From an uncultured Gammaproteobacteria bacterium (GTDB taxonomy: Bacteria; Pseudomonadota; Gammaproteobacteria; SZUA-140), in assembly GCA_945787585.1 (NCBI GenBank), contig CALZIG010000028.1:1-18958 (forward strand): a stretch of 18,958 nt of DNA, in the 5' to 3' direction. This document shows positions 1-7,423 of this stretch, piece by piece (positions within the stretch are counted from its first letter, which is position 1; each line of letters starts with the position of its first letter). Position numbers and translations under genes: made by a program. Under the pieces are notes generated by a model. The model searched no databases. It was not told where the DNA came from and saw only the letters and a program-made list of their open reading frames with translations.

Positions 1-553
1 ACCAGTCGGGCCAGCGGCGATTGATGACGTCATAGCCCAGCTTCAGGCAGTTGTTTTCATCGCTGATGCCGAAATTACCACTCAGCTGCGCCGCGATCCA
101 GTCGGCCTGATGTAGGGCGTGCCGTGCGTTGTCGGGTATCTGATGATTGTTTTGTAGCCACAATAGTTTGGCCAGTGTCGAGCTAGCTCCGTGCGCACCA
201 CTTTCAGCCGGGGCGATGGCGGCAATGGCGCGGGACTCGCGCTCACTGCGGGCATCGTTGTACATCAACGCATTACCCAGTGGGTTGCCACTCGCATCGG
301 TGAGCAGCAGCGTGCTGGAGGTGCCATCGACGGCAATGGCCGCAATTTCATCCATCGACACTAATTTGCCAAGACCTTCTAGTAGCTCGCATACCGTCTT
401 CCACCAGATCCAGCCGTTCTGCTCGATGCGCACGCCATGCTGCTCGGGTGCGCTCATTGCGACATGATGTGCGGCAACCTGCCTCCCCTGTGAATCGATG
501 ACGACAGCGCGGCAGCCGCTGGTGCCCACGTCGATGCCTAGATAGAGCGCCAT
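1..553 (-). CDS. FGGY-family carbohydrate kinase (N-terminal part, cut by window edge)
   Basis: The minus-strand frame opens with ATG at 553 and runs off the window at base 1, giving about 184 residues of a protein normally near 500. The N-terminus has the FGGY/actin-fold phosphate-1 loop, GIDVGTSGCR at residues 6-15. It is followed by AVDGTSST near residue 70 and MYNDARSERES near residue 93, both typical of pentulose and hexulose kinases that phosphorylate a sugar with ATP. The GTSG loop and the MYND motif look closest to the D-ribulokinase/xylulokinase-like branch. The sugar-specificity and C-terminal ATPase regions are missing, so the substrate cannot be named. It lies 39 bases downstream of queF on the same strand and could be cotranscribed. 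No strong Shine-Dalgarno is visible. The family call is firm; the substrate is open. Confidence 0.85.
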   Translation of the reverse strand, partial: MALYLGIDVGTSGCRAVVIDSQGRQVAAHHVAMSAPEQHGVRIEQNGWIWWKTVCELLEGLGKLVSMDEIAAIAVDGTSSTLLLTDASGNPLGNALMYNDARSERESRAIAAIAPAESGAHGASSTLAKLLWLQNNHQIPDNARHALHQADWIAAQLSGNFGISDENNCLKLGYDVINRRWPDW

Positions 554-592
554 CGTTATATTCTGGCTCGGGCGGGTCTGTCGTCGTGGGGT

Positions 593-982
593 TTACGGCA
601 GGTGAACGGGTTCGGGTGCGACCCAGTTCGGGTTGCGATGCTCGGCAACGACATTGGTGTAGACGCCGCCGCGCACATTGAACTCGGCAGTGACGCGCAT
701 GAAGCGTGGTTCGCAGGCGGCGACAAAATCGCTCAGCATCTGGTTGGTGACCGCTTCGTGAAAAGCGCCTTCATCGCGGAAAGACCAGATGTACATCTTC
801 AGTGCTTTTAGCTCAATGCAGCTGCTTTCGGGAACGTAGTCGATATTGATGGTCGCGAAATCGGGCTGGCCGGTTTTGGGGCAGAGACAAGTGAATTCTG
901 GAATGCGAATATGGATGGTATAGTCGCGCCCCTGATTGGGGTTTTCAAAGGTCTCGAGTGTTTTGCTTGGTGTGCTTGCCAT
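593..982 (-). CDS. queF: NADPH-dependent 7-cyano-7-deazaguanine (preQ0) reductase, one-module type
   Basis: A 129-residue cytosolic enzyme of queuosine biosynthesis that reduces the nitrile of preQ0 to the aminomethyl group of preQ1 with NADPH. The catalytic block [14 protein letters not shown] spans residues 29-42. It puts the thioimide-forming Cys at C34 and the general-acid Asp at D41, the same 7-residue spacing as Cys55/Asp62 of Bacillus subtilis QueF. The QueF signature [20 protein letters not shown] follows near residues 57-76. The length matches the unimodular (YkvM-type) subfamily. Escherichia coli and Vibrio use the two-module form of about 280 residues. The ATG at 982 fits the family N-terminus but has only a weak purine-rich upstream stretch. 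It is divergent from smc, and the kinase gene follows on the same strand. No preQ1-type aptamer was recognised upstream. Confidence 0.96.
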   Translation of the reverse strand: MASTPSKTLETFENPNQGRDYTIHIRIPEFTCLCPKTGQPDFATINIDYVPESSCIELKALKMYIWSFRDEGAFHEAVTNQMLSDFVAACEPRFMRVTAEFNVRGGVYTNVVAEHRNPNWVAPEPVHLP

Positions 983-1225
983 GGGTTATATATCGGTTCA
1001 ATTATGCCATATGAAATCTTTAAAGTTAATTTAACTAACTGAAATAACAAGTTAAAATTATTTTAGATTTACGTGCAATTAATGCCCGATGTCACTCCTC
1101 TTATTAAAATCAGATAAACAGAAGGCATAAAATAACAGATTATTAATAGCGGATCTCGTTTAGTGTAAATTTATAGGGGGCGTAGGCTTGTCTTGCGTGG
1201 TCTTTATCATGTATCTTCCTGTGCC
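983..1225. other. Divergent queF/smc intergenic region
   Basis: A very AT-rich stretch of about 240 bases that must hold the promoters for queF (leftward) and smc (rightward). I see scattered T/A-rich hexamers and an imperfect dyad of the form GTTAATTTAAC near 1024, but no -35/-10 pair I would defend. A GGGGG run at about 1176-1180 lies before a TTG codon at 1193 that is in frame with smc. No RNA gene was recognised. Confidence 0.4.
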
Positions 1226-4200
1226 ATGCAGTTGCAGAAAATTAAACTCGCCGGTTTTAAATCATTTGTCGATCCCACTACTCTATTGATGCCTAGTCAG
1301 TTGATCGGTGTCGTTGGGCCGAATGGTTGTGGCAAATCAAACGTGATCGACGCCGTTCGATGGGTGATGGGCGAGAGCTCCGCCAAGAATCTGCGTGGTG
1401 ACTCGATTGCCGATGTCATCTTTAATGGCTCTTCCGGGCGCAAGCCGGTCGGTGCTGCGATGGTCGAACTGGTGTTTAATAACTCCCAGGGCAGGCTGGG
1501 CGGTGAATACGCTAAGTATGCTGAGTTGTCAGTCAAGCGTCAGCTCACCCGTGACGGCAAATCCACTTATTTTCTGAACGGTAGCAAGTGTCGTCGCCGC
1601 GATATTACCGACGTCTTTCTCGGTACAGGGCTGGGTCCGCGCAGTTATTCCATCATCGAGCAGGGGATGATCTCGCGTTTGATCGAGGCCAAACCCGAAG
1701 ATCTACGCGCCTTTCTCGAAGAGGCTGCGGGTATTTCCAAGTACAAAGAACGTCGCCGCGAGACCGAGACTCGGATTCGACACACCAAAGAAAACATCAG
1801 TAGAATCGATGACTTGGTCGGTGAACTTGATAAGCGACTGCAGACTTTGCAACGTCAGGCCAAGACCGCCGAGAAGTATAAAGTAATGAAGGAAGAGGAG
1901 CGCTTGATCAAGGCGCAACTGCTGGCGCTACGGCATCAGGCCCTCGACGGTGAGGCGCAGCGCCAGGATTTGGTGATCCAGGGGCGTGAGACCACACTCG
2001 AGGCGCAGATCGCAGATCAGCGTGCGACTGAGGCGGCGATTGAAAAGCAACGCGTCAGTCACTCTGAAGCCAATGAACATTTTAATCAGGTGCAGGGGCA
2101 GTTCTATAGCATCGGTGCGGACATCGCGCGCGTTGAACAGACCATCCAGCACATGCAGGAAAAGCGCGACGAAAATCAGCTCGAACTCGAGCAGACCTTG
2201 CAGACGCTCACTGAAAGTAAGGTGCACATTGAGCACGACCGGCGTCAGATAGAAGAGATCAACGCCTCGCTTGAGACCAGTGATCCGCAGTTCCATGCAG
2301 CCGAAGCGCAGGCGAAGCTATCGACTGAGGCGTTGCGTGAAGCGGAAGAAAATCAGCGCAACTGGCAGCAAGAATGGGAGGCCTTTAATAGTGTGGTGGC
2401 CAGTAAGACCCAGCAATCTGAGGTGGAGCGGACCCGGATCATCCACCTTGAAGAGGATATGTCGCGCCAGCAGAAACGGCTGCAGCGACTGGAAGAAGAG
2501 AATCACGGGCTCGATGCGGGCGATCTTAAAGAAGAGGTAGCGACCCTCAGCGAGCAGTCTGCCGAAAGCAGCGCACAGCTCGAAGCGTTGCAGCAAGAGG
2601 TGCACGGCCTGCTGACTGAGATCAGCCAGCAACGCGAAAGCAATAGCGGTACGAGCCGAACACTGGCGGATGCACGTCGTCATCTGCAGGAGTTACAGAA
2701 AACACACGCTTCACTCGATGCACTGCAAAAGGCGGCGCTTGGTAAACAGCAGGGTGCAGTGACCACCTGGCTGGAAGAGCATGATCTAGATGGTGTGCGT
2801 CGTCTGGCGGAAACCCTTGAGGTCGATAGTGGCTGGGAGCGCGCCGTTGAAACCGTCCTTGGCCATCACCTCGAGGCGCTCTGCGTCGACGGCGTTGAAT
2901 GCATTACCGATCACCTCGCTTCACTCCAGCAAGGTTCGCTGACGGTCTTTGATAGCCAGGCGAAGCCGGCTGCGACAACCCGTTCTGTCAGTACGCCACT
3001 GGCAAGTAAGGTGCAGTCCGCGTGGCAACTAGAAGGACTCCTTTCCGGAATCTATGCGGTCGACGCAATGGAAGATGCACTGGGGTTGCGTGGGCAACTG
3101 CAGGCGCAGGAATCGGTGGTGACGCAGGATGGTATCTGGGTGGGCCCAGACTGGTTGCGGGTTGTCCGTGGTGGAGATGAGGAAGGTAGTGTTCTTGTTC
3201 GTGAACAAGAGCTTAAGTTGGTTTCCGAGAAATTAGATGAAGCTGAAGTACAGCTTGCTCAACTGGAGCAGACCCTCGAAGAGGGGCAGTTTACGCTGGC
3301 CGCACTCGAAGAACAGCGTGAGACGCTACAGAGCAATATCAATCAGACGGCGCATAAAAATGCTGAGGTGCGGTCGCAGCTGAGTAGTAAGAATGCCCGT
3401 CTGGAACAGGTTGAGGCGAGAAAGCAGCGTCTGCAGGAAGAGATTGAAGAGATACGTGCGCATCACGAAAAAGGCAGTGAAGAGCTGGTTGTGGCGCGCG
3501 AAGCGCTTGAGTTGGTGATGGCCGAGATGGCGGAACACCAGCTGCAGCGCAGTGCCTTTGGTGAGCAGCGCGAAGCATTGAGTGCGCTGCTCGATGAGCG
3601 TCGCCAACAGGCGCAGACAGACCGTGATACCGCACGTGAATTTATGCTGCGGATCGATTCGATGCGCACCCAGCTGGGCACGTTGACGAGCAATTCCGAA
3701 CGTATGCAGCAGCAGATGGCCCACATGGAACGTCGCCGTGAAGAGCTGACCACATCATTAGAAGAGGGGGTCGAACCGCTTGAGACGAGTAAGCTTGAGC
3801 TGGAGGAATTTCTGGAGAAGCGTCTGCTGGTCGAAGGTGAACTGGCCGAGGTGCGTCGTCAGGTAGAGGCGTGTGACCATGAACTGCGTCAGCTCGGTGG
3901 ACGCCGTAGCGAGATCGAACAGCAGGTGCAGGTGATTCGCACTGAGTTAGAGCAGATGCGCATGGCGTGGCAGGAGATCAAGGTGCGTCGCGAGACGTTG
4001 CAGGAGCAGATCGGAGAATCACAATATACGCTGGAACAGTTGATCGCCGAGATGCCGCAAGAAGCGAATGAGGCGGAATGGGCGAAGCAGGCCGAAGAGA
4101 TGGAGCGACGTATCCAGCGCCTCGGTGCGATCAACCTGGCCGCGATTGAGGAGTACACTGAGCAGTCAGAGCGCAAGACCTATCTTGATGCTCAGCTCGT

Positions 4201-4735
4201 CGATCTCAATGAGGCGCTGGAGACACTGGAGAGCGCGATTCGCAAGATCGATCATGAGACGCGTACCCGTTTTAAAGATACTTTTGAGAAGGTCAATGAC
4301 AAGCTACAGGAGCTTTTCCCGCGTCTCTTCGGTGGCGGGAGCGCAAGGTTGGAGATGACCAGTGATGATATCCTCGAAGCGGGCGTCACCATTATGGCGC
4401 ATCCGCCGGGCAAGCGTAACAGCAGTATCCATCTGCTCTCCGGTGGCGAAAAGGCCCTGACCGCAGTGGCGATGGTCTTCGCGATCTTTGAGCTGAACCC
4501 TGCACCGTTCTGCATCCTTGATGAGGTCGATGCACCACTCGATGATAACAACACCATCCGTTTCAGCCAGATGGTCAAAGAGATGTCCGACCGGGTGCAG
4601 TTTATCTTCATCACCCATAACAAGATTACGATGGAGATCTCCAATCAGCTTGTAGGTGTGACGATGCATGAGCCGGGGGTTTCGCGCCTGGTGGCGGTCG
4701 ATGTCGCTGAGGCGATGGAGTTGGTTGCAGTTTAA
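1226..4735 (+). CDS. smc: Chromosome segregation/condensation ATPase SMC
   Basis: Full-length bacterial Smc (1169 residues), the ATPase that with ScpA and ScpB forms the ring-shaped condensin organising replicated chromosomes. In order: Walker A GPNGCGKSN at residues 31-39; Q-loop region and end of the N-terminal head to about 170; a long Gln/Glu/Arg-rich heptad coiled coil to about 500; a globular hinge at about 510-640; a returning coil to about 1000; then the C-terminal head with signature LLSGGEKAL near 1068-1076, Walker B and D-loop CILDEVDAPLDD near 1094-1105, and the ITHNK histidine switch. The frame is open back to TTG at 1193, behind GGGGG. I chose ATG at 1226 because MQLQKIKLAGFKSF matches the conserved start of the family. 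There is no clear Shine-Dalgarno at 1226, so 1193 stays possible. The zipA gene that often follows smc in gammaproteobacteria is not here. Confidence 0.97.
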   Translation: MQLQKIKLAGFKSFVDPTTLLMPSQLIGVVGPNGCGKSNVIDAVRWVMGESSAKNLRGDSIADVIFNGSSGRKPVGAAMVELVFNNSQGRLGGEYAKYAELSVKRQLTRDGKSTYFLNGSKCRRRDITDVFLGTGLGPRSYSIIEQGMISRLIEAKPEDLRAFLEEAAGISKYKERRRETETRIRHTKENISRIDDLVGELDKRLQTLQRQAKTAEKYKVMKEEERLIKAQLLALRHQALDGEAQRQDLVIQGRETTLEAQIADQRATEAAIEKQRVSHSEANEHFNQVQGQFYSIGADIARVEQTIQHMQEKRDENQLELEQTLQTLTESKVHIEHDRRQIEEINASLETSDPQFHAAEAQAKLSTEALREAEENQRNWQQEWEAFNSVVASKTQQSEVERTRIIHLEEDMSRQQKRLQRLEEENHGLDAGDLKEEVATLSEQSAESSAQLEALQQEVHGLLTEISQQRESNSGTSRTLADARRHLQELQKTHASLDALQKAALGKQQGAVTTWLEEHDLDGVRRLAETLEVDSGWERAVETVLGHHLEALCVDGVECITDHLASLQQGSLTVFDSQAKPAATTRSVSTPLASKVQSAWQLEGLLSGIYAVDAMEDALGLRGQLQAQESVVTQDGIWVGPDWLRVVRGGDEEGSVLVREQELKLVSEKLDEAEVQLAQLEQTLEEGQFTLAALEEQRETLQSNINQTAHKNAEVRSQLSSKNARLEQVEARKQRLQEEIEEIRAHHEKGSEELVVAREALELVMAEMAEHQLQRSAFGEQREALSALLDERRQQAQTDRDTAREFMLRIDSMRTQLGTLTSNSERMQQQMAHMERRREELTTSLEEGVEPLETSKLELEEFLEKRLLVEGELAEVRRQVEACDHELRQLGGRRSEIEQQVQVIRTELEQMRMAWQEIKVRRETLQEQIGESQYTLEQLIAEMPQEANEAEWAKQAEEMERRIQRLGAINLAAIEEYTEQSERKTYLDAQLVDLNEALETLESAIRKIDHETRTRFKDTFEKVNDKLQELFPRLFGGGSARLEMTSDDILEAGVTIMAHPPGKRNSSIHLLSGGEKALTAVAMVFAIFELNPAPFCILDEVDAPLDDNNTIRFSQMVKEMSDRVQFIFITHNKITMEISNQLVGVTMHEPGVSRLVAVDVAEAMELVAV

Positions 4736-4827
4736 CAGCCTTGCATGTGGCGTTGACTTGGGGATGCGCTCCTCATTCTCATTAGCTTCTGTTGAAGATA
4801 GACGCATTCAATTTCAGTGAGGTGCTT

Positions 4828-5634
4828 ATGTCGGCTGACAAACGCAATGGTAATCAATCCAGTGAGGGTGGTTTACTATTTGGCCTGGTCCTCGGGGTGG
4901 TCCTCACTTTCTTTTATGTGAAATATGATTTTGCACTCCCTGAGTGGTTGCAACCTGTCGACAGGGTTAAGGGACTAGTGATTTCGACGACCGCATCAAT
5001 ATCTGCAGATAATAATGATATGGAGCAGTTGCAGCGAGAGATCGCGGTAAAGCTGAGGGAGGGGGCTGATTACTACATCAGCGTTGATGATTCGCTTGAC
5101 AAGTTCATTACCGAAGAAATTGTCTGGCGTGAAAGAACAAAACAAACCTTAAAGCTGCTTCAGGATTTAATCAAAAATTTAGATAGCCATGCTGGCTCTC
5201 GGTCTAATGGTGTAAATAGTGCCATTGAGCGGCTGCTGCTTACCCTCCCGCAAGAGACAAAGGTAGATCATAAGTTTGCTTATCAGTATCTTAAAAATCG
5301 ATTTCCCGGGTTTAGTGATACAGAAATCGTTGCCGAGTTAGCGCGAATTTCCCTGGTAGAGCTGTTTCAAACGCCGTATCCATCATCGAGAATTGTCTTT
5401 GCATTGCCAATGCCTGGTAGTGCAAAAATAGAGATTTACGATACTTCTGAGCAGATAGTTAAGACGCTGCTAGATGCGGAACTTCCGAGTGGGCAGTTTC
5501 GGCTGTACTGGGATTTTACTGCTAACGATGGCATGCCGCTGGCGTCAAATACGGCATATCGCTATGAAATTACGGTTGATGGTGAGCAGTTAAGATCTGC
5601 TATGTTAGCAGAGCCGAATGCTGTCTGGCAGTGA
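4828..5634 (+). CDS. Membrane-anchored protein with C-terminal FlgD-like Ig domain, function unknown
   Basis: Not a family I can name. From ATG 4828 (AGTGAGG-type ribosome-binding site just upstream) it has 268 residues; an in-frame TTG at 4792 would add 12. A short polar N-terminus is followed by one hydrophobic segment at about residues 16-31 (LLFGLVLGVVLTFFYV), then KYD, so it is probably a signal anchor with the bulk periplasmic. Residues 60-130 are charged and helical, with coiled-coil character (MEQLQREIAVKLREG). Residues 180-260 look like a FlgD-type Ig/Fn3 fold: IEIYDTSEQIVKTL, then FRLYWDFTANDGMPLASNTAYRY would continue the pattern of the W-D-x-x-D-G-x-x-L/V-x-x-G/N-x-Y module. It lies 92 bases behind smc on the same strand and is convergent with the EAL gene. 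Its codon use is more AT-rich than smc. ZipA was considered and not supported. Confidence 0.7.
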   Translation: MSADKRNGNQSSEGGLLFGLVLGVVLTFFYVKYDFALPEWLQPVDRVKGLVISTTASISADNNDMEQLQREIAVKLREGADYYISVDDSLDKFITEEIVWRERTKQTLKLLQDLIKNLDSHAGSRSNGVNSAIERLLLTLPQETKVDHKFAYQYLKNRFPGFSDTEIVAELARISLVELFQTPYPSSRIVFALPMPGSAKIEIYDTSEQIVKTLLDAELPSGQFRLYWDFTANDGMPLASNTAYRYEITVDGEQLRSAMLAEPNAVWQ

Positions 5635-5668
5635 TAGATAGTATTGATCTACCGCCCTCCCTCACTGG

Positions 5669-6985
5669 TTATTTAAGAAAACTTGTATTTGCAGGTTCAA
5701 GGGTTGATTCAGGGTGGCCAAATAAAAACCCCTGCCCATAAGTAACGCCTAATGACTTCAGCATTTCGTACTCTTCTTTGGTCTCAATACCTTCCGCGAT
5801 AATATTTGAGTGCAGGTTTTTGGCAAGACTGACCATTGCTTTGATCAACTGCTGCTTGATGTAACTTTCATTTACATCTCGGACGAGTGATATGTCTATT
5901 TTCATAAAGCCAGGATTGAGTTCCATGATTTTTTCTAAATCAGAGTACCCCGCACCAATGTCATCATTGGCGTGGACAATACCGATATCTGAGTAATCTT
6001 TTAATGCAGTGCGAAATAGATCGTAATTGTCGATGGCCATTTTTTCGTTAATTTCAAAAATCACATTTTCAGGTTTAATCTTGATATCGGCGAGCAGGTC
6101 TTCCAGGTATTTACCTCTAAACTCTGGATCATGAATGGTGATAGCCAGCGTATTAACGAAGATCTTTTTATCGGTATCTATCTTTTTAATAGCCTCAAAC
6201 GCTTTTTTACGGCATAAAGAGTCCAATTCAAATGACAGGCCAAACTTGGCTGCCAGAATGAATAATATTGTCGGGCATGCAAACTCTGTATCGTCGGGGC
6301 CACGTGAAAGTGCTTCATAGCCAAGGATATCGAGTGTCTGTATATCAACAATGGGTTGAAAGACGGTTGAAAGGCTTTCTTCTATGATGATCCGCTGTAA
6401 GCCATATTTATTTTGATATTCATGTTTGGCTGCTGAAAACTCTCCCATTTTTTTAGAACTTGAGACAAGTTGCATGATCAATCGCATATTATTGATCATC
6501 GGGTTTTGAACCACTAGCGCATAACCAACACCGACTTTCGAAAGGTGCTTGGTATAGGGATAAAAAAGATTGAAAATTTGTTGTTCGATATGCTTTCGTG
6601 TTCTGGTTTCGATCTCTTCGAGGTGATCTAACAGTACGGTTTCTTTGTTTCTTGGTGCGGAAAAGAAAATAACAAACGTGTCCTGATCTAAAAGATCGAT
6701 CATTATAATATCGTCGTCACGAAAATCGTTGATCTTCATTGTGTTGAGCAGTTTTGCTGTTTGACTGAGCAGGTCGGTATAGGTCATGCTTCCATAGAGA
6801 TATTCGACTTCTTTTAGTTGGTCGATCTGAATGGTCAAACAGGCAATATAGCCAGAATCAATCAGCATTGTTTCGACATTTTCATACTCTTTAACCAGCG
6901 TTGCAGTCTCAAGATGATCATCATGATAAAAATTCTTATGGATCTGAACTGAGATGTAATTTTGGTCTTGCTGTTTCTTGCTCAT
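5669..6985 (-). CDS. EAL-domain cyclic-di-GMP phosphodiesterase with degenerate GGDEF domain
   Basis: A 438-residue cytosolic protein with no membrane segment. Residues ~42-180 have the layout of a GGDEF domain, but the signature is DQDTF (residues 100-104) instead of GGDEF, so cyclase activity is unlikely; it may be a regulatory nucleotide-binding domain. Residues ~198-430 form an EAL domain that should hydrolyse c-di-GMP to pGpG. The metal and catalytic residues all appear intact: E224 of YEALSR, N278 of FVNTL, E311 of FEINE, D341/D342 of DDIGAG, K362 of MKID, E398/E401 of AEGIE and Q418 of GQGF. ATG at 6985 has a GGAG ribosome-binding site about 8 bases upstream. It is divergent from an ATPase gene with MshEN-like c-di-GMP motifs, suggesting a local enzyme/effector pair. 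The gene is conspicuously AT-rich. Confidence 0.92.
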   Translation of the reverse strand: MSKKQQDQNYISVQIHKNFYHDDHLETATLVKEYENVETMLIDSGYIACLTIQIDQLKEVEYLYGSMTYTDLLSQTAKLLNTMKINDFRDDDIIMIDLLDQDTFVIFFSAPRNKETVLLDHLEEIETRTRKHIEQQIFNLFYPYTKHLSKVGVGYALVVQNPMINNMRLIMQLVSSSKKMGEFSAAKHEYQNKYGLQRIIIEESLSTVFQPIVDIQTLDILGYEALSRGPDDTEFACPTILFILAAKFGLSFELDSLCRKKAFEAIKKIDTDKKIFVNTLAITIHDPEFRGKYLEDLLADIKIKPENVIFEINEKMAIDNYDLFRTALKDYSDIGIVHANDDIGAGYSDLEKIMELNPGFMKIDISLVRDVNESYIKQQLIKAMVSLAKNLHSNIIAEGIETKEEYEMLKSLGVTYGQGFLFGHPESTLEPANTSFLK

Positions 6986-7423
6986 GTGAAACTCCGCGGC
7001 TATCCATTTCTTTATCTTTATGTGATTACAGAATTGACCTGTATAGCTTTTATCGGCAGGTGTTTTGATATTGTGACTGCTTTATTATGCCTTGAATGAT
7101 TGCATTGATAATTCTTAATTTATTGATATTAAAGGGATTATCTTTGGTTTTCATGTCGTTTCAAACGCCTATTATGAGTATGGTGAATAGGCTCGAGCTG
7201 GAATCCGGTAGGTAGTGGGGCATGTACTTCTTCAATCGGTTGTTGTGTGCTGATCATAATTGACCATCGAGATGAGGTTCGAATCAGGCTTTGAGTTGAA
7301 TTTTGGTCGAGTTTCTCAGTGGCATGCCGAAAACCACTTATGGATATATCTACCGAATGATTAACTGTATTTAAACAGGTATGCGTGCCTGATGGTTATG
7401 AATCGTGTAGCCGTGTTAATTAA
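6986..7423. other. 438-bp divergent intergenic region (EAL gene / ATPase gene)
   Basis: An AT-rich region with no convincing gene; the longest in-frame stretches with a start are about 20 codons. It must hold the promoters for both flanking genes, though I could not pick a confident -35/-10 pair. Two small dyads lie close to the ATPase gene: an imperfect CTGT-N6-ACAG at 7365-7378, and a 6-bp hairpin CAGGTA/TGCCTG with a TGCG loop (one G-T pair) at 7376-7391. They overlap and end about 32 bases before the start codon, so they could be an operator or a leader hairpin. Neither is established. Confidence 0.4.

Noticed and set aside
808..1050. Several long antisense frames over queF, smc, the symporter, rimO and nhaA.
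   Set aside because: They mirror the codon structure of the recognised genes, are low-complexity in composition and lack ribosome-binding sites; treated as shadows.
983..1060. Possible preQ1 riboswitch ahead of queF.
   Set aside because: No C-rich loop hairpin followed by the A-rich tail could be drawn in the AT-rich leader; queF in many gammaproteobacteria lacks one.
4735..4860. zipA expected after smc.
   Set aside because: The gene here has an N-terminal anchor like ZipA, but the C-terminal part does not resemble the FtsZ-binding domain and instead looks FlgD-like.
7153..7215. 20-codon ATG frame in the EAL/ATPase intergenic region.
   Set aside because: No ribosome-binding site, no protein-like composition and no sign of coupling; expected by chance at this length.
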